Positions 14,799 to 25,726 are shown, numbered from the stretch's first letter. The stretch: 34,817 nt of DNA from Pseudomonadota bacterium (GCA_020160955.1 JAIUOX010000047.1:1-34817), one strand, 5' to 3'. Numbers and translations: made by a program. The notes: generated from the sequence alone by a model not told the origin.

Positions 14799-15646
14799 GC
14801 GGCGGGCCGCGTCGCCTGCAGCGACACGGCGAGCGGCAGCCACGGCCGGTCGGGCCATTGCCAGTCACCGTCGTCGCGCCGTTCCAGAATCCGGAACATC
14901 CGCCACGGCAGCTGCGCGTGTTCGCGCAGCCAGTCGAGCCGCAGCCCGGCGCCGATCAGCCCGTTCACGATGTCCGACAGCGGGTGCAGCCACTCGATCT
15001 TGTCGGCATTGGCGAGCCGCGCCTCGGGGTCGGCGTAGTCGCGCGGGTCCGGCAGGTGGTGCGGCGTGCGCCCGAGGTAGGGCACGAACCAGCCGGGCCG
15101 GCCGTCGGGCCCCGCCGCGTCGTCGTCGTGCATCCATGCCGCGGGATGCGCCTCGGCGAAGTAGAACCGGCCGCCGGGCTTCAGGAAATGCGCCACGATT
15201 GCCGCCCAGCGCGCGATGTCGGGCAGCCAGCACACCGCGCCCCAGGTGACGTAGACGAGGTCGAACGCGGCCGGCCCGGCGATCGCGGCCGGCGCGTCGT
15301 AGAGGTCGGCCAGCACGAAGCGGGCGCGGTCCGCGAGCCCCAGCTCGTCGGCCAGTCCCCGCGCCGCCTCGATCGCCGGCGCGGAGAAGTCGAGCCCGAC
15401 CACCGTGGCGCCGCGCTGCGCGAGCGTCAGCGTGTCGGCGCCGAAGTGGCACTGCAGGTGGAGCACGTTGAGGCCGTCGACCGGGCCCAGCTCGGCTTCC
15501 TCGATGGCGTTCAGGCGGCCACGCCCGGCGCGCAGCGGGGCGAGGTCGTAGTCGCTCGAGGGCGACAGGTGGATGCGGGTGCGCTCGTCCCAGTTGGCGC
15601 GGTTCAGGTCGCGCCAGTCGTCCGCCCGGGACGGCGGACGGCTCAC
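14795..15646 (-). CDS. Class I SAM-dependent methyltransferase
   Basis: A 283-residue methyltransferase. Motif I is [15 protein letters not shown] (residues 59-73), followed by the acidic end of strand 2 in VVGLDFS (83-88), VLADLYDA and [14 protein letters not shown]. This is the group often seen in alphaproteobacteria with an N-terminal [12 protein letters not shown] block. The acceptor is unknown. The GTG start overlaps the purC stop by a GTGA, so translation is probably coupled to purC, and an alternative ATG start is not available near the N-terminal block. A role with purine synthesis is not implied by this coupling alone. Confidence 0.88.
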   Translation of the reverse strand: MSRPPSRADDWRDLNRANWDERTRIHLSPSSDYDLAPLRAGRGRLNAIEEAELGPVDGLNVLHLQCHFGADTLTLAQRGATVVGLDFSAPAIEAARGLADELGLADRARFVLADLYDAPAAIAGPAAFDLVYVTWGAVCWLPDIARWAAIVAHFLKPGGRFYFAEAHPAAWMHDDDAAGPDGRPGWFVPYLGRTPHHLPDPRDYADPEARLANADKIEWLHPLSDIVNGLIGAGLRLDWLREHAQLPWRMFRILERRDDGDWQWPDRPWLPLAVSLQATRPAA

Positions 15647-16557
15647 AGGCTCAGCGCGTGGCCGGTCAGCCGGCGATAGGCCTCGAGGTAGCGCTTGCTG
15701 GTCGCCTCGACGACCTCGGGCGGCAGCTTCGGCGCCGGTGCGTCGCCGTTCCAGCGCCCGGCGTGGCGCTCGACGTCGAGCCAATCGCGCAGCGGCTGCT
15801 TGTCGAAGCTGGGCTGCGGCTTGCCCGGCGCGTATCCGTCGAGCGGCCAGAAGCGCGAGCTGTCGGGCGTCATCACCTCGTCGATCAGCAGGATCTCGCC
15901 GGCGGCGGTGCGGCCGAACTCGAACTTGGTGTCTGCGATGATGATGCCCTGCTTCAGCGCGACGTCGCGGCCCTGCGTGTAGACCAGCCGGGTCAGCCGC
16001 TCGAGTTCGGCCGTGACCTCGGCGCCGAGGATCTCGCGCATCCGGCCGATCGTGATGTTCTCGTCGTGGCCGCTCTCGGCCTTGGTCGCCGGGCTGAACA
16101 CCGGCGGGTCGAGCCGGCCGCTCTCCTGCAGGCCCTTGGGCAGCGCCTCGCCGGCCAGCGTGCCGGCCTTGGCGTACTCGCGCCACGCCGAGCCCGACAG
16201 GTAGCCGCGCACCACGCACTCGATCGGGAAGACGGTGGCGCGGCGGCACAGCATGGCGCGGCCGGCGATCGCCGCCCGGTGCTTCGCCAGCGCCGGCACC
16301 GAAGCGATGATGGCGTCGGCATCGGCCGCCAGCATGTGGTGCTGCACCTTGCCCTCGAGCTGGCGGAACCACCACGCGCTGGTCTGGGTCAGCACCGCGC
16401 CCTTCATCGGGATCGGCTCGGCCATCACCACGTCGTAGGCGCTGACGCGGTCGGTCGCGACCAGCAGCAGGCGGTCGGCGTCGACCTCGTAGACATCGCG
16501 GACCTTGCCGCGCGCGATCCGCTTCAGCGGCAGATCGCTGGTCGTCATCAGCACCAT
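15643..16557 (-). CDS. purC: Phosphoribosylaminoimidazole-succinocarboxamide synthase
   Basis: A 304-residue SAICAR synthetase, which joins CAIR and aspartate using ATP in de novo purine synthesis. Conserved blocks include [10 protein letters not shown], the DRVSAYDVV segment, [38 protein letters not shown] and [15 protein letters not shown]. It is of the longer, yeast-like type rather than the short E. coli form of about 237 residues. ATG 16557 has AGGGAG 4 nt upstream; a second ATG three codons in is less well placed. It follows a CMD-family gene by 31 bp and overlaps the methyltransferase start. Many alphaproteobacteria carry a second, short purC next to purS/purL, so this copy may be one of two. 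Confidence 0.96.
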   Translation of the reverse strand: MVLMTTSDLPLKRIARGKVRDVYEVDADRLLLVATDRVSAYDVVMAEPIPMKGAVLTQTSAWWFRQLEGKVQHHMLAADADAIIASVPALAKHRAAIAGRAMLCRRATVFPIECVVRGYLSGSAWREYAKAGTLAGEALPKGLQESGRLDPPVFSPATKAESGHDENITIGRMREILGAEVTAELERLTRLVYTQGRDVALKQGIIIADTKFEFGRTAAGEILLIDEVMTPDSSRFWPLDGYAPGKPQPSFDKQPLRDWLDVERHAGRWNGDAPAPKLPPEVVEATSKRYLEAYRRLTGHALSL

Positions 16558-16588
16558 CGTTCTCCCTTTTCCCGGGCCTTCTGCCGCG

Positions 16589-16981
16589 TCACTTCTCGTG
16601 ACTCATCTCTTCGAACACCTCGATGGCGACCAGGAGCGCCTCGCGCACCGCGGGCACGCCGATATAGCCGCCCAGGTGCAGGAGCGCCTCGGACAATTCG
16701 TCCTCGGTCCAGCCCTGGTTGCGCGCCATGCGCAGGTGGATCTTGAGTTCCGGCCAGCGTGCCTGCGCGGTGTCGGAGATCACGCAGATCAGCGCCCGGG
16801 TCTTGAGGTCCAGCCCCGGCCGCCCCCACAGCATGCCGAACACCGCCTCGCGGGCGTAGTCGCCGAACTTCTTCATGATCGGGTGGTTGTAGACCGTCCG
16901 GTTCATGTCGGCGGCGTACTTCTCGCCCATCAGCTTGGTCCGGATCTCGCTGCCCTTCTTGTAGTTCTCGCTCTCGGCCAT
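16589..16981 (-). CDS. Carboxymuconolactone decarboxylase family protein
   Basis: A 130-residue CMD-fold protein. The core [60 protein letters not shown] is split over residues 57-113 and matches gamma-carboxymuconolactone decarboxylase-like proteins, including the PAVREA end helix. Length is normal for the single-domain family. No CxxC is present. The ATG is preceded by GGAGG. It lies 30 bp after the VOC gene and 31 bp before purC on the same strand. Its reaction is unknown, and the link to purine synthesis may be only positional. Confidence 0.88.
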   Translation of the reverse strand: MAESENYKKGSEIRTKLMGEKYAADMNRTVYNHPIMKKFGDYAREAVFGMLWGRPGLDLKTRALICVISDTAQARWPELKIHLRMARNQGWTEDELSEALLHLGGYIGVPAVREALLVAIEVFEEMSHEK

Positions 16982-17011
16982 TGGCGTCCTCCTGTGCCGG
17001 GGGAGCCTAGC

Positions 17012-17398
17012 TCACCCCGCCGGGTAACGGTACAGGCCGCACAGCTTGTTGCCCTCGGGATCGCGCAGGTAGGCGAGGTACACGCGGCCCGGGCCGGTGC
17101 CGCGGTCGCCCGGCGGGTCCTCGATCGAGACGCCGCCGTTGGCGACGCCGGCGTCGTGCCAGGCGCGGGCCTGCTCCGGGCTCGCCATGAGGAACCCGAT
17201 GGTGCCGCCGTTGGCATGGGTCGCCGGCTTGCCGTCGATCGGCCGCTTGACCAGGAAGCGACCGCCATTGAGGGCGTAGATCAGCCGCCCCTTCTCGTCC
17301 GGCACCGCCGGCCGGCCGCCCAGCACCGCGAACAGCGCGTCGTAGAACGTCTTGGAGCGCGGGATGTCGCTGCTGCCGACCATGATGTGGCTGAACAC
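17012..17398 (-). CDS. VOC (glyoxalase/bleomycin resistance) family protein
   Basis: A 128-residue protein of the vicinal oxygen chelate fold. It begins VFSHIMVGSSDIPRSKTFYDALF, with the first metal-ligand His in SHIMVG, and ends YLRDPEGNKLCGLYRYPA, the second repeat with E in DPEGN. The start is a GTG at 17398 because GGAGGAGG lies 8 nt upstream; the frame extends further but without a site. Members bind metals and act as lyases, isomerases, dioxygenases or resistance proteins; this one is not assignable. It leads the VOC, CMD, purC, methyltransferase run and is divergent from the YdhR-like gene. Confidence 0.88.
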   Translation of the reverse strand: MFSHIMVGSSDIPRSKTFYDALFAVLGGRPAVPDEKGRLIYALNGGRFLVKRPIDGKPATHANGGTIGFLMASPEQARAWHDAGVANGGVSIEDPPGDRGTGPGRVYLAYLRDPEGNKLCGLYRYPAG

Positions 17399-17453
17399 GG
17401 GGCTTGCCTCCTCCGGCTTGCGTCGCTGGAATGATAGCGCGGAGGACACGCAG

Positions 17454-17780
17454 ATGGTGATCGTTCAAATCAACTACCGCCGACCCGACATGCCCGCCGA
17501 ACAGTGGGCCAGCCGGTACACCGACGACATCGCCAAGCCGTTCGTCGACATGCCGGGACTGAACTGGAAGATCTGGATCGACGAACCGGAGCAGCAACTG
17601 TCCGGCGGCATCTACCTGTTCGCCACGCGGCAGGACGCCCAGGCCTACGTCGACGGTCCCATCGTGGCGCGCATGAAGGCGAACACGGCGCTCTCGGACC
17701 TGTCGATCCGCATCTTCGACATCCGCGAGCGCGTGAGCGGCCTGACCCGCGCGCCGCTCGGCGCTCAGACCAGCCGGTAG
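17454..17780 (+). CDS. YdhR-like putative monooxygenase
   Basis: A 108-residue small protein of the dimeric alpha/beta barrel type. The start block MVIVQINYRRPDMPAEQW, then PGLNWKIWIDEPEQQLSGGIYLFATRQDAQAYVDGP, matches the YdhR family, known in E. coli from structure but with no proven reaction. GGAGG lies 8 nt before the ATG. It is divergent from the VOC gene across 55 bp. The last 16 bp overlap the end of kdpE on the other strand. Confidence 0.85.
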   Translation: MVIVQINYRRPDMPAEQWASRYTDDIAKPFVDMPGLNWKIWIDEPEQQLSGGIYLFATRQDAQAYVDGPIVARMKANTALSDLSIRIFDIRERVSGLTRAPLGAQTSR

Positions 17781-18448
17781 CCGACCCCGGGCTCGGTCAG
17801 CACGTGGCGCGGCGCCGAGGGGTCGGCCTCGACCTTCTGGCGCAGCTGGCGGACGTAGACCCGGAGGTACTGCGGGTCGACCGACTCGTTGCGCCAGACC
17901 TCGCGCAGCAGGTGCTTGTGCGTCAGCACCTTGCCGGCGTGGATCGCGAGCTGCTCGAGCAGGTCGTACTCCTTGGGCGACAGCTTCACGTCCTCCGAGC
18001 CGCGCCGCACGACGCGGCGCACCAGGTCGATCGACAGGTCGTCGCTGGTGAAGCCGCGCTCGGCGCCCTGCTGGGCGAGGCGGTGGCGCAGCGCGGTGCG
18101 CAGGCGGGCCATCAGCTCGGCCGCGCCGAACGGCTTGGTGACGTAGTCGTCGGCCCCGGCATCGAGGGCGGCGACCTTGGCGGTCTCCTCGCCGCGGCTC
18201 GACAGCACGACGATCGGCACCGGCGACAGCTCGCGGATGCGGCCGATCAGCGCCTGGCCGTCGATGTCGGGCAGGCCGAGGTCGAGCAGCACGAGGTCGG
18301 GCTTGTGATGGCGCAGCGCCGCCAGCGCCTGCGCGCCGGTCTCCGCCTCGAGCGTGCGGTAGTCGTGGGCGGCCAGCGTGGCGCGCAGCAGCCGCCGGAT
18401 CGGTGGCTCGTCCTCGACGATCAGGATGGTCGCGTCGTCGGTGGTCAT
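17765..18448 (-). CDS. kdpE: Two-component response regulator KdpE
   Basis: A 227-residue OmpR-family regulator. The receiver domain has the acidic pair E12/D13, phosphoacceptor D56 in LLDLGLPD, and the lysine in VTKPFG. The C-terminal winged helix holds [26 protein letters not shown] and [14 protein letters not shown], typical of KdpE. Its ATG overlaps the kdpD stop (ATGA at 18445-18448), so the two are coupled. It should be phosphorylated by KdpD at low potassium or high osmolarity and activate kdpFABC. The repeats at 25967-26045 are the candidate binding site. Confidence 0.96.
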   Translation of the reverse strand: MTTDDATILIVEDEPPIRRLLRATLAAHDYRTLEAETGAQALAALRHHKPDLVLLDLGLPDIDGQALIGRIRELSPVPIVVLSSRGEETAKVAALDAGADDYVTKPFGAAELMARLRTALRHRLAQQGAERGFTSDDLSIDLVRRVVRRGSEDVKLSPKEYDLLEQLAIHAGKVLTHKHLLREVWRNESVDPQYLRVYVRQLRQKVEADPSAPRHVLTEPGVGYRLV

Positions 18449-21108
18449 GGCGCGGGGAAGCTTAGCACGAAGGCCGCACCGGATCGGTCGGTGCGATTGC
18501 GCGCCGTCAACGTGCCGCCCAGCACCTCGACGAAGCCGCGCGCGATCGCCAGGCCCAGCCCGGTGCCGGCACGACGGCGGTCGCCGTCCTCGACGCGGTA
18601 GAACTTGTCGAACAGCCGGGGCAGCGACTCGGGCGGGAGGCCCGGCCCCTCGTCCTGCACCACGATCTCGATGCGGTCGCCGTCGCGCCGGGCGACGACC
18701 TCGACGCGGCTGCCCCCGGGGGCGTACTTGGCGGCGTTGTCGAGCAGGTTGAACAGCGCCTGCTCGGCCAGCACGAAGTCGAGCGACAGCGCCGGCAGGC
18801 CCGGGTCGACGCGGCTCGCCACGACGTGGCCGGCCAGCACCGGCGCGGCGCGGCGCAGCACCGTCGACACGAGGTCGCCGACCTCGACCGGCTCCCGGCG
18901 CGGCACGATCGCCCCGGCGTCGAGCCGCGTCATGTCGAGCAGGTTGCCGACGAAGCGGTCGAGCCGCTCGGCCTCCGACAGCGCCGTCACGGTGAGCTCG
19001 TCGCTTGTCTGGCGGTCGTAGAGGTCGCGGAAGCTGCGCAGGCTCGATAGCGCGCCGATGATCGAGGCGAGCGGCGTGCGCAGGTCGTGGCTGACCGAGG
19101 TCAGCATCGCCGAGCGCAACCGCTCGCGCTCCTCGCCCAGCCGCGCCTGGTCGATGTCCTGGGCCAGCGTGACCCGCTCGATGGCGACCGCCGCCTGGCT
19201 GCCCACCGCGTCGAGCAGGCGCCGCTGGCCGGCCGCGAGGACGCGGCCCTCCGGCAGGGCCAGCACGCCGACCACGCCGACCGGGCCGCGGCTGGTGCGG
19301 ATCGGCACGAACAGCCAGCGCCCGCCCGGCAGCGTGTCGGTGCCCCGGCCGGTCGGGCTGTCGGCGTCCCACGACCAGCGCGCCGCCGCGAGGTCGGCGT
19401 CGGAGAAGTCGCTGTCCGGCGGGAACGCGGCGCGGCTCTCGAGCCGGCCGTCCTGCGGCATCAGGATCACGACCTCGGCCTGCAGCAGGCGCGCGAGGTG
19501 GGTCACGACGATCCACAGCAGGTCGTAGAGCTCGAGCACGCCGGCGATCTTGCGACTGAAGGCGTAGAGCTCGGCCGTGGTCCGCGCCTCGCGCCGCGCC
19601 GCCTCGGTCTGCGCCCGCGTCCGCGCCGCCAGCGCGCTCGCCAGCACCGCGACCAGCATGAAGAAGAACAGCGCGACCACGTTGGCCGGGTCGCGGATGG
19701 TGAACTCGTAGAGCGGCGGCAGGAAGAAGAAGTTGAAGCAGGCGGTGCCCAGCGCCGCGACCCACAGCGACGGTACCAGGCCGTGGCGCGCCGCCGCCGC
19801 CATCACCGGCACGACGAAGACCAGCGAGATGTTGGGCAGCACGATCGCGCGGTCGATCGCGACGCCGACCGCGGTGGCCAGCGCCGTGGTGGCGATGCCC
19901 TCGAGGTAGGGACCCGGCGAGGTCGGCACGCCGGTCAGCCAGTCCGGCGCGGCGGCCGTGTCGGTCTCGTCGCCCGACGGCGCGACCTCGATGGCCAGTC
20001 CCGAGCCGCTGCGCACCAGCGCGTCGACCACCGAGGGATGGCGGAGCTCGAACCAGCGCGAGCGGCGCGACTTGCCGACCACCACGCGGGTGGCGTTGCG
20101 CGCCCGCGCGAAGGCCAGGATCTCCTCGACCACCGAGGTGCCGGGCACGCTCACGACGTCGGCGCCCAGCTGCTCGGCCAGCCGCATCGTCGCGGCGAGC
20201 TGGCCGCGCTCGGCCTCGGACAGCAACCCGTGCCGGTCGGTCTCGACGTAGAGCGCGATCAGCTCGGCGTCGAGACCGTCGGCGGTGCGCTTGGCGGCCC
20301 GCACCGCGTTGGCCGACCCCGGACCGGGGTCGAGGCAGACGACCACGCGCTCGCCTGCCGCCCACGGTCCCGCGATGGCGTGCTCGCGCATGTAGCTCAG
20401 CATCTGCTCGTCGACGCGCAACGCGGTGCGCCGCAGCGCCAGCTCGCGCAGCGCCGTCAGGTTGCCCGGCGAGAAGTAGTGGCGCAGCGCGCGCTGCGCC
20501 TGCTCGCGGACATAGACCTTGCCCTCGTGCAGGCGGGCGATCAGGTCGCCCGGCGTGAGGTCGACCAGCTCGACCTCGTCGGCGGCGTCGATCACCCGGT
20601 CCGGCACGGTTTCGCGCACCCGGATGCGGGTGATGCGCGCCACGACGTCGTTCAGGCTCTCGACGTGCTGCACGTTCAGGGTCGAGTAGACGTCGATGCC
20701 GGCCGCCAGCAGCTCCTCGACGTCGAGGTAGCGCTTGGGATGGCGGCTGCCCTCGGCATTGCTGTGGGCCAGCTCGTCGACCAGCACGAGCTGCGGCCGG
20801 CGCCGCAGCACCGCGTCGATGTCCATTTCCTGGAGCGTGCGGCCGCGGTAGGCGACCGGCCGGCGCGGCACGACCTCGAGCCCGGCCAGCTGCGCCTCGG
20901 TCTCGGCCCGGCCATGCGTTTCGACCACGCCGGCCACCACGTCGACGCCCTCGTCGCGTCGCCGGCGCGCCGCCTGCAGCATGGCGTAGGTCTTGCCGAC
21001 GCCCGGCGCCGCCCCGAGGAAGATCTTGTGCTTGCCCCGGCCCTCGCGCTCGGCTGCCTTCAGCAGCGCGTCCGGCGACGGGCGGCCGGGATCGGGAGCG
21101 TCAGCCAT
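18445..21108 (-). CDS. kdpD: Osmosensitive potassium-channel histidine kinase KdpD
   Basis: An 887-residue sensor kinase of normal length. The N-terminal KdpD domain has the Walker A sequence GAAPGVGKT (residues 32-40) and a USP-like domain follows (about 250-370). Four membrane segments lie at about 400-500, then a GAF-like domain. The transmitter has phosphoacceptor H674 in [12 protein letters not shown] and the ATP-binding blocks [20 protein letters not shown] and [11 protein letters not shown]. It senses low potassium and turgor at the inner membrane. The gene starts 15 bp after kdpC and overlaps kdpE, so it is transcribed with the transporter. Confidence 0.97.
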   Translation of the reverse strand: MADAPDPGRPSPDALLKAAEREGRGKHKIFLGAAPGVGKTYAMLQAARRRRDEGVDVVAGVVETHGRAETEAQLAGLEVVPRRPVAYRGRTLQEMDIDAVLRRRPQLVLVDELAHSNAEGSRHPKRYLDVEELLAAGIDVYSTLNVQHVESLNDVVARITRIRVRETVPDRVIDAADEVELVDLTPGDLIARLHEGKVYVREQAQRALRHYFSPGNLTALRELALRRTALRVDEQMLSYMREHAIAGPWAAGERVVVCLDPGPGSANAVRAAKRTADGLDAELIALYVETDRHGLLSEAERGQLAATMRLAEQLGADVVSVPGTSVVEEILAFARARNATRVVVGKSRRSRWFELRHPSVVDALVRSGSGLAIEVAPSGDETDTAAAPDWLTGVPTSPGPYLEGIATTALATAVGVAIDRAIVLPNISLVFVVPVMAAAARHGLVPSLWVAALGTACFNFFFLPPLYEFTIRDPANVVALFFFMLVAVLASALAARTRAQTEAARREARTTAELYAFSRKIAGVLELYDLLWIVVTHLARLLQAEVVILMPQDGRLESRAAFPPDSDFSDADLAAARWSWDADSPTGRGTDTLPGGRWLFVPIRTSRGPVGVVGVLALPEGRVLAAGQRRLLDAVGSQAAVAIERVTLAQDIDQARLGEERERLRSAMLTSVSHDLRTPLASIIGALSSLRSFRDLYDRQTSDELTVTALSEAERLDRFVGNLLDMTRLDAGAIVPRREPVEVGDLVSTVLRRAAPVLAGHVVASRVDPGLPALSLDFVLAEQALFNLLDNAAKYAPGGSRVEVVARRDGDRIEIVVQDEGPGLPPESLPRLFDKFYRVEDGDRRRAGTGLGLAIARGFVEVLGGTLTARNRTDRSGAAFVLSFPAP

Positions 21109-21123
21109 GACCCGTCCACCTTG

Positions 21124-21729
21124 TCACCCGGTCCGCAGGGCGTCGAGCGCGATGTTGAGCTGCAGGACGTTGACCCGCGGCTCGCCCAGCACGCCGAGCA
21201 ATCGACCCTCGACGTGCCGGCGCACGAGATCGCGCACCCGCGCCTCCAGCAGGCCGCGCGCCTTCGCCACGCGCGGCACCTGGAAGTAGGCGGCGGCCGG
21301 GCTGATGTGCGGGTCGAGCCCCGACCCCGAGGTCGTGACGAGGTCGACCGGCACCGCGACACCGGGGTTCTCCGCGGCGAGCGCCGCGCGATCGGCCCGC
21401 ACCCGCTCGACCAGCGCCTTCGAGGTCGGGCCGGCATTGCTGCCCGCCGAGTTGTTGGCGTTGTAGGGCGCCGGCACCGACTTCGTCGGGTCGGCGGGAT
21501 CGCTGTCGGTGGTGGCCGACGGCCGGCCATGGAAGTAGCGATCCTGCGCGAAGGCCTGCCCGACCAGGACCGACCCCGCGACCTTGCCGTCGCGCACCAC
21601 GAGGCTGCCGTTGGCCTGGTGCGGGAACAGCGCCTGGGCGAGGCCGGTCATCGCCAGCGGGTAGGCCAGCCCGGTGAGGATCGTGAACAGCGCGACCGTC
21701 ACGAGGGCAGGGCGGATTTCCTTGAGCAT
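21124..21729 (-). CDS. kdpC: Potassium-transporting ATPase subunit C
   Basis: A 201-residue KdpC with one N-terminal membrane segment (about residues 8-30, [21 protein letters not shown]) and a periplasmic domain. Typical blocks are [67 protein letters not shown] and [11 protein letters not shown]. KdpC stabilises the KdpFABC complex and is needed for potassium-stimulated ATP hydrolysis. It lies between kdpB and kdpD with only 10 and 15 bp gaps. Confidence 0.97.
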   Translation of the reverse strand: MLKEIRPALVTVALFTILTGLAYPLAMTGLAQALFPHQANGSLVVRDGKVAGSVLVGQAFAQDRYFHGRPSATTDSDPADPTKSVPAPYNANNSAGSNAGPTSKALVERVRADRAALAAENPGVAVPVDLVTTSGSGLDPHISPAAAYFQVPRVAKARGLLEARVRDLVRRHVEGRLLGVLGEPRVNVLQLNIALDALRTG

Positions 21730-21739
21730 GGCGGGATCC

Positions 21740-23812
21740 TCAGGCGAGGCCGATGGCGGTGACGAGCAGGTCGATCAGCTTGATGCCGACGAACGGCACG
21801 ACGATGCCGCCCAGCCCGTAGACCAGCAGGTTGCGGCGCAGCACCGCCGAGGCGCCGACCGCGCGGTAGCGCACGCCGCGCAGGGCCAGCGGGATCAGCG
21901 CGACGATCACCAGCGCGTTGAAGATGATCGCCGACAGGATGGCGCTCTCCGGCGTGGCCAGCCGCATGACGTTGAGCGCGCCGAGTGGCGGGTAGACCGC
22001 GAGGAACATCGCCGGAATGATGGCGAAGTACTTGGCGACGTCGTTGGCGATCGAGAAGGTGGTGAGCGCGCCGCGGGTCATCAGCAGCTGCTTGCCGATC
22101 TCGACGATCTCGATGAGCTTGGCCGGGTCGCTGTCGAGGTCGACCATGTTGCCGGCCTCGCGCGCCGCCATGGTGCCGGTGTTCATCGCCACGCCGACAT
22201 CGGCCTGGGCCAGCGCCGGCGCGTCGTTGGTGCCGTCGCCGCACATCGCCACCAGCTTGCCCTGCGCCTGCTCGTCGCGGATCAGCCGCAGCTTGGTCTC
22301 GGGTGTCGCCTGGGCGAGGAAGTCGTCGACCCCGGACTCGGCGGCGATCGCGGCGGCGGTCACCGGGTTGTCGCCGGTGATCATCACGGTGCGGATGCCC
22401 ATGCGGCGCAGCGTGGCGAAGCGCTCGCGGATGCCGCCCTTCACGATGTCCTTGAGATGCACGATGCCGAGCAGTCGCCCGTCGCGCGCCACCGCGAGCG
22501 GCGTGCCGCCCGATTTCGCCACGCCGTCGGCCAGCGCCTCGACCTCGCGCGCCAGCGCCGGCGCGGTCGCGGCCGCCTTGACCTCGGCGAGGACGGCGTC
22601 GACCGCGCCCTTGCGGATCGACGAGCCGTCGAGGTCGATGCCGCTGATCCTCGTGTAGGCCGAGAACGGGATGAACTTCGCGTGCAGCGGCGCCATCTCG
22701 CGGCCGCGGATGCCGTACTTCTCCTTGGCCAGCACGACGATCGAGCGGCCCTCCGGCGTCTCGTCGGACAGCGAGGCGAGCTGCGCGGCGTCGGCGAGGT
22801 CGCGCGCGTCGACCCCGGTCACCGGCAGGAACGCCGTCGCCTGGCGGTTGCCCAGGGTGATCGTGCCGGTCTTGTCGAGCAGCAGCGTATCGACGTCGCC
22901 CGCCGCCTCGACCGCGCGGCCCGACATCGCCAGCACGTTGAAGCGCACCAGCCGGTCCATGCCGGCGATGCCGATCGCCGACAGGAGCGCGCCGATGGTC
23001 GTGGGGATGAGCGTCACGAACAGCGCCACCAGCACCAGCACGCCCATCGTGCCGCCGGCATAGGCGACGAAGCTCGGGATCGAGGCGACCGAGAAGACGA
23101 AGATCACCGTCATGCCGGCCAGCAGGATGTTGAGCGCGATCTCGTTCGGCGTCTTCTGGCGCGCCGCGCCCTCGACCAGGGCGATCATGCGGTCGAGGAA
23201 GGTCGAGCCCGGCTGCGCCGTGATCCGTACCTTGATGACGTCGGAGATCACCAGCGTGCCGCCGGTGACCGCCGAGCGGTCGCCGCCGGCCTCGCGGATG
23301 GCCGGCGCGGATTCGCCGGTGATCGCCGCCTCGTTGACCGAGGCCACGCCCTCGATCACCTCGCCGTCCGACGGCACGAGGTCGCCGGCCTCGACCAGCA
23401 CGACGTCGCCCTTGCGCAGCGCCGTCGCCGGCACCGTCTCGAACGCCGTCCCGGCGGGATCGGCCAGCCGCTTGGCCATCGTGTCGGTGCGCGCCTTGCG
23501 CAGTGTCGCGGCCTGCGCCTTGCCGCGGCCCTCGGCCACCGCCTCGGCGAAGTTGGCGAACAGCACGGTGAACCAGAGCCAAAGGTTGACCTGGAAGGCG
23601 AAGCCCAGGCCGCCCCGTCCCTCGACGATGTCGCGCACGAACAGCACGGTGGTCAGCGTCGCCACCACCTCGACCGTGAACATCACCGGGTTGCGGATCA
23701 TGACGCGCGGGTCGAGCTTGGCGAACGCCGCGACCAGCGCCGGTCCCAGGATCTTCGGGTCGGCGAGCGTCGACGCCGACGAGCGGCGGCCGGTGAGAGC
23801 CAGGTCGGACAT
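21740..23812 (-). CDS. kdpB: Potassium-transporting ATPase ATP-binding subunit B
   Basis: A 690-residue P-type ATPase catalytic subunit. It has the TGES loop at residues 166-169 (the serine is the inhibitory phosphorylation site in E. coli KdpB), the phosphorylated aspartate D313 in [25 protein letters not shown], the KGA ATP-binding lysine region, and [23 protein letters not shown]. The start ATG 23812 has GAGG 6 nt upstream; the frame is open into kdpA, but those residues are a shadow. It couples ATP hydrolysis to potassium import through KdpA. Confidence 0.98.
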   Translation of the reverse strand: MSDLALTGRRSSASTLADPKILGPALVAAFAKLDPRVMIRNPVMFTVEVVATLTTVLFVRDIVEGRGGLGFAFQVNLWLWFTVLFANFAEAVAEGRGKAQAATLRKARTDTMAKRLADPAGTAFETVPATALRKGDVVLVEAGDLVPSDGEVIEGVASVNEAAITGESAPAIREAGGDRSAVTGGTLVISDVIKVRITAQPGSTFLDRMIALVEGAARQKTPNEIALNILLAGMTVIFVFSVASIPSFVAYAGGTMGVLVLVALFVTLIPTTIGALLSAIGIAGMDRLVRFNVLAMSGRAVEAAGDVDTLLLDKTGTITLGNRQATAFLPVTGVDARDLADAAQLASLSDETPEGRSIVVLAKEKYGIRGREMAPLHAKFIPFSAYTRISGIDLDGSSIRKGAVDAVLAEVKAAATAPALAREVEALADGVAKSGGTPLAVARDGRLLGIVHLKDIVKGGIRERFATLRRMGIRTVMITGDNPVTAAAIAAESGVDDFLAQATPETKLRLIRDEQAQGKLVAMCGDGTNDAPALAQADVGVAMNTGTMAAREAGNMVDLDSDPAKLIEIVEIGKQLLMTRGALTTFSIANDVAKYFAIIPAMFLAVYPPLGALNVMRLATPESAILSAIIFNALVIVALIPLALRGVRYRAVGASAVLRRNLLVYGLGGIVVPFVGIKLIDLLVTAIGLA

Positions 23813-23826
23813 GACGAACCTCGATC

Positions 23827-25521
23827 CTAGAAGAGGGTGCCGGCGTGCATCGCGACGTGCTCGACGATCGGGCCGAGCGCCAGCGCCGGGAAGAAGGTCA
23901 GGCCGCCGACGATCAGGATCACCCCGATCACCAGCCCGACGAACAGCGGCCCGTGGGTCGGGAAGGTGCCGGCCGAGGCGGGCACGCTCTTCTTGGCCGC
24001 CAGCGAGCCGGCGATCGCCAGCATCGGCACGATCATCAGGAAGCGGCCGACGAACATCGCGAGCCCGAGGGTCGTGTTGTAGAACAGCGTGTTGGCCGAC
24101 AGGCCGGCGAAGGCCGAGCCGTTGTTCCCGGTCGCCGAGGTGTAGGCGTACAGGATCTCGCTGAAGCCGTGCGGCCCGGCGTTGGCCGGCCCGGCGAGGC
24201 CGGCCTCGACCACGGTCGCGACGGCGGCGAAGCCCAGGATCGAGAACGGCAGGATCAGGATGGCGAGCAGCGCCATCTTGACCTCGCGCGCCTCGATCTT
24301 CTTGCCGAGGTACTCGGGCGTGCGGCCGACCATCAGGCCGGCGATGAACACCGCCAGGATGGCAAACAGCAGCATGCCGTAGAGGCCGGCGCCGACACCG
24401 CCGACGATGATCTCGCCCAGCTGGATGTTGAACATCGGCACCAGCCCGCCGAGCGGCGTGAAGCTGTCGAGCATGGCGTTGACCGCGCCGCACGAGGCCG
24501 CCGTGGTGACGACCGCGAACAGCGCCGAGGCGACGATGCCGAAGCGGACCTCCTTGCCCTCCATGTTGCCGCCCGACGCGGCGACCAGCGGGTTGCCCGC
24601 CGCCTCGGCCGCGTAGACGACCAGGACGCCGGCCAGGAACAGCGCCGCCATGACGGCGAACACCGCCCAGCCCTGGCGCGGATCGCCGACCATGCGGCCG
24701 AACACGTTGGTCAGCGCCGCGCCCAGCGAGAAGATCAGCACGACCTGCACGAAGTTGGTGAGCGCGGTCGGGTTCTCGAACGGGTGCGCCGAGTTGGCGT
24801 TGAAGAAGCCGCCGCCGTTGGTGCCCAGCATCTTGATGGCTTCCTGCGACGCCACCGGCCCGAGGGCGATCGTCTGCTTCGCACCTTCCAGGGTCGTCGC
24901 CTCGGTGGCGGCGGCCAGCGTCTGCGGCACGCCCTGCCAGGCGAAGAACAGCCCGACCGCGATCGACAGCGGCAGCAGGATGTAGAGCGTGCAGCGCACG
25001 AGGTCGGCCCAGAAGTTGCCGATCCCCCGGGACGAGCGGCGGGCGAAGCCGCGCACCAGGGCGATCGCCAGCGCGATGCCGGTAGCCGCCGAGACGAAGT
25101 TGTGCACGGCCAGGCCCGCCATCTGCACCAGCAGGCTCATCGTCGCCTCCGGCACGTAGGACTGCCAGTTGGTGTTGGTGACGAAGCTCAGCGCGGTGTT
25201 GAAGGCGAGGCTCTCCTCGACCGGCGCCTGCCCGGCCGGGTTGAGCGGCAGCAACGCCTGCAGGCGCATCAGCGCGTACAGGCTGGCGAAGCCGGCCAGG
25301 CTGAAGACCAGCATGCTGACGGCGTAGGCCCCCCAGGGCTGGTCGACGCGCGGGTCGATGCCGGCCAGCCGGTAGAAGCCGCGCTCGAGCGGCCCGAGGA
25401 CGGGCGACAGCGCGGTGCGCTCGCCCGCGAAGACGCGGGTCATGTAACCGCCCAGCGGCCTGACCAGCAGCGTGACGACCAACCCGAACAGGACGATCTG
25501 GATCCAGCCTTCGACCGACAT
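23827..25521 (-). CDS. kdpA: Potassium-transporting ATPase potassium-binding subunit A
   Basis: A 564-residue channel-like subunit with about ten membrane segments. The selectivity-filter regions are visible: [10 protein letters not shown] and [20 protein letters not shown], with others near [16 protein letters not shown] and [14 protein letters not shown]. Length matches the family (557 in E. coli). It binds potassium with high affinity and passes it to KdpB. It starts 15 bp after the kdpF stop. Confidence 0.98.
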   Translation of the reverse strand: MSVEGWIQIVLFGLVVTLLVRPLGGYMTRVFAGERTALSPVLGPLERGFYRLAGIDPRVDQPWGAYAVSMLVFSLAGFASLYALMRLQALLPLNPAGQAPVEESLAFNTALSFVTNTNWQSYVPEATMSLLVQMAGLAVHNFVSAATGIALAIALVRGFARRSSRGIGNFWADLVRCTLYILLPLSIAVGLFFAWQGVPQTLAAATEATTLEGAKQTIALGPVASQEAIKMLGTNGGGFFNANSAHPFENPTALTNFVQVVLIFSLGAALTNVFGRMVGDPRQGWAVFAVMAALFLAGVLVVYAAEAAGNPLVAASGGNMEGKEVRFGIVASALFAVVTTAASCGAVNAMLDSFTPLGGLVPMFNIQLGEIIVGGVGAGLYGMLLFAILAVFIAGLMVGRTPEYLGKKIEAREVKMALLAILILPFSILGFAAVATVVEAGLAGPANAGPHGFSEILYAYTSATGNNGSAFAGLSANTLFYNTTLGLAMFVGRFLMIVPMLAIAGSLAAKKSVPASAGTFPTHGPLFVGLVIGVILIVGGLTFFPALALGPIVEHVAMHAGTLF

Positions 25522-25536
25522 GGTCCTCTCCCGCCC

Positions 25537-25626
25537 CTAGAACCGCTCGGGGCGCAGCAGCGCGTAGACGAGGTAGGCCAGCAGGCCGAGCGTCACGGCC
25601 CCGCCCAGCGTGTATTCGAACAGCAT
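25537..25626 (-). CDS. kdpF: Potassium-transporting ATPase subunit F, 29 residues
   Basis: A 29-residue peptide reading [20 protein letters not shown] then YALLRPERF. It has one membrane segment and the family ending YALLRPE+F, which is diagnostic of KdpF. This small subunit stabilises the KdpABC complex in the membrane. It lies 15 bp before kdpA. The start and stop were read directly from the minus strand (ATG 25626, TAG 25539-25537). Confidence 0.93.
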   Translation of the reverse strand: MLFEYTLGGAVTLGLLAYLVYALLRPERF

Positions 25627-25636
25627 CGCGGCCCCC

Positions 25637-25720
25637 TCAGAGCTTGTCGCAGGCGCGGACATAGACGACCGCGACGCCGAAGTAGCCGCAGCCGACGACC
25701 AGCAGGATGATGTCCAGCAT
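25637..25720 (-). CDS. 27-residue single-span membrane peptide upstream of kdpF
   Basis: A short open frame on the minus strand encoding MLDIILLVVGCGYFGVAVVY then VRACDKL. It has one hydrophobic span and a short C-terminal ending VRACDKL. AGGG lies 5 nt before its ATG, and it sits between an upstream small ORF (6 bp gap) and kdpF (10 bp gap), in perfect operon spacing. From memory, similar tiny ORFs with a Tyr-Val-x-x-Cys-Asp-(Arg/Lys)-Leu end occur upstream of kdpF in other proteobacteria, usually without a name. A function as an extra Kdp accessory peptide is a guess. Confidence 0.65.
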   Translation of the reverse strand: MLDIILLVVGCGYFGVAVVYVRACDKL

Positions 25721-25726
25721 GCCGCC

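Noticed and set aside
17026..17051. Additional SigF-like -35 box GTAACG
   Set aside because: No CGAA follows at 16 nt and it lies at the end of the VOC gene.
19087..21762. Plus-strand open frame of nearly 900 codons opposite kdpD and kdpC
   Set aside because: It mirrors kdpD codon periodicity, has no recognisable domain, and kdpD is complete with all motifs on the other strand.
25443..25470. GTAACC in kdpA as a SigF-type promoter
   Set aside because: The -10 CGAA is absent at the right distance and the site lies within a coding region.
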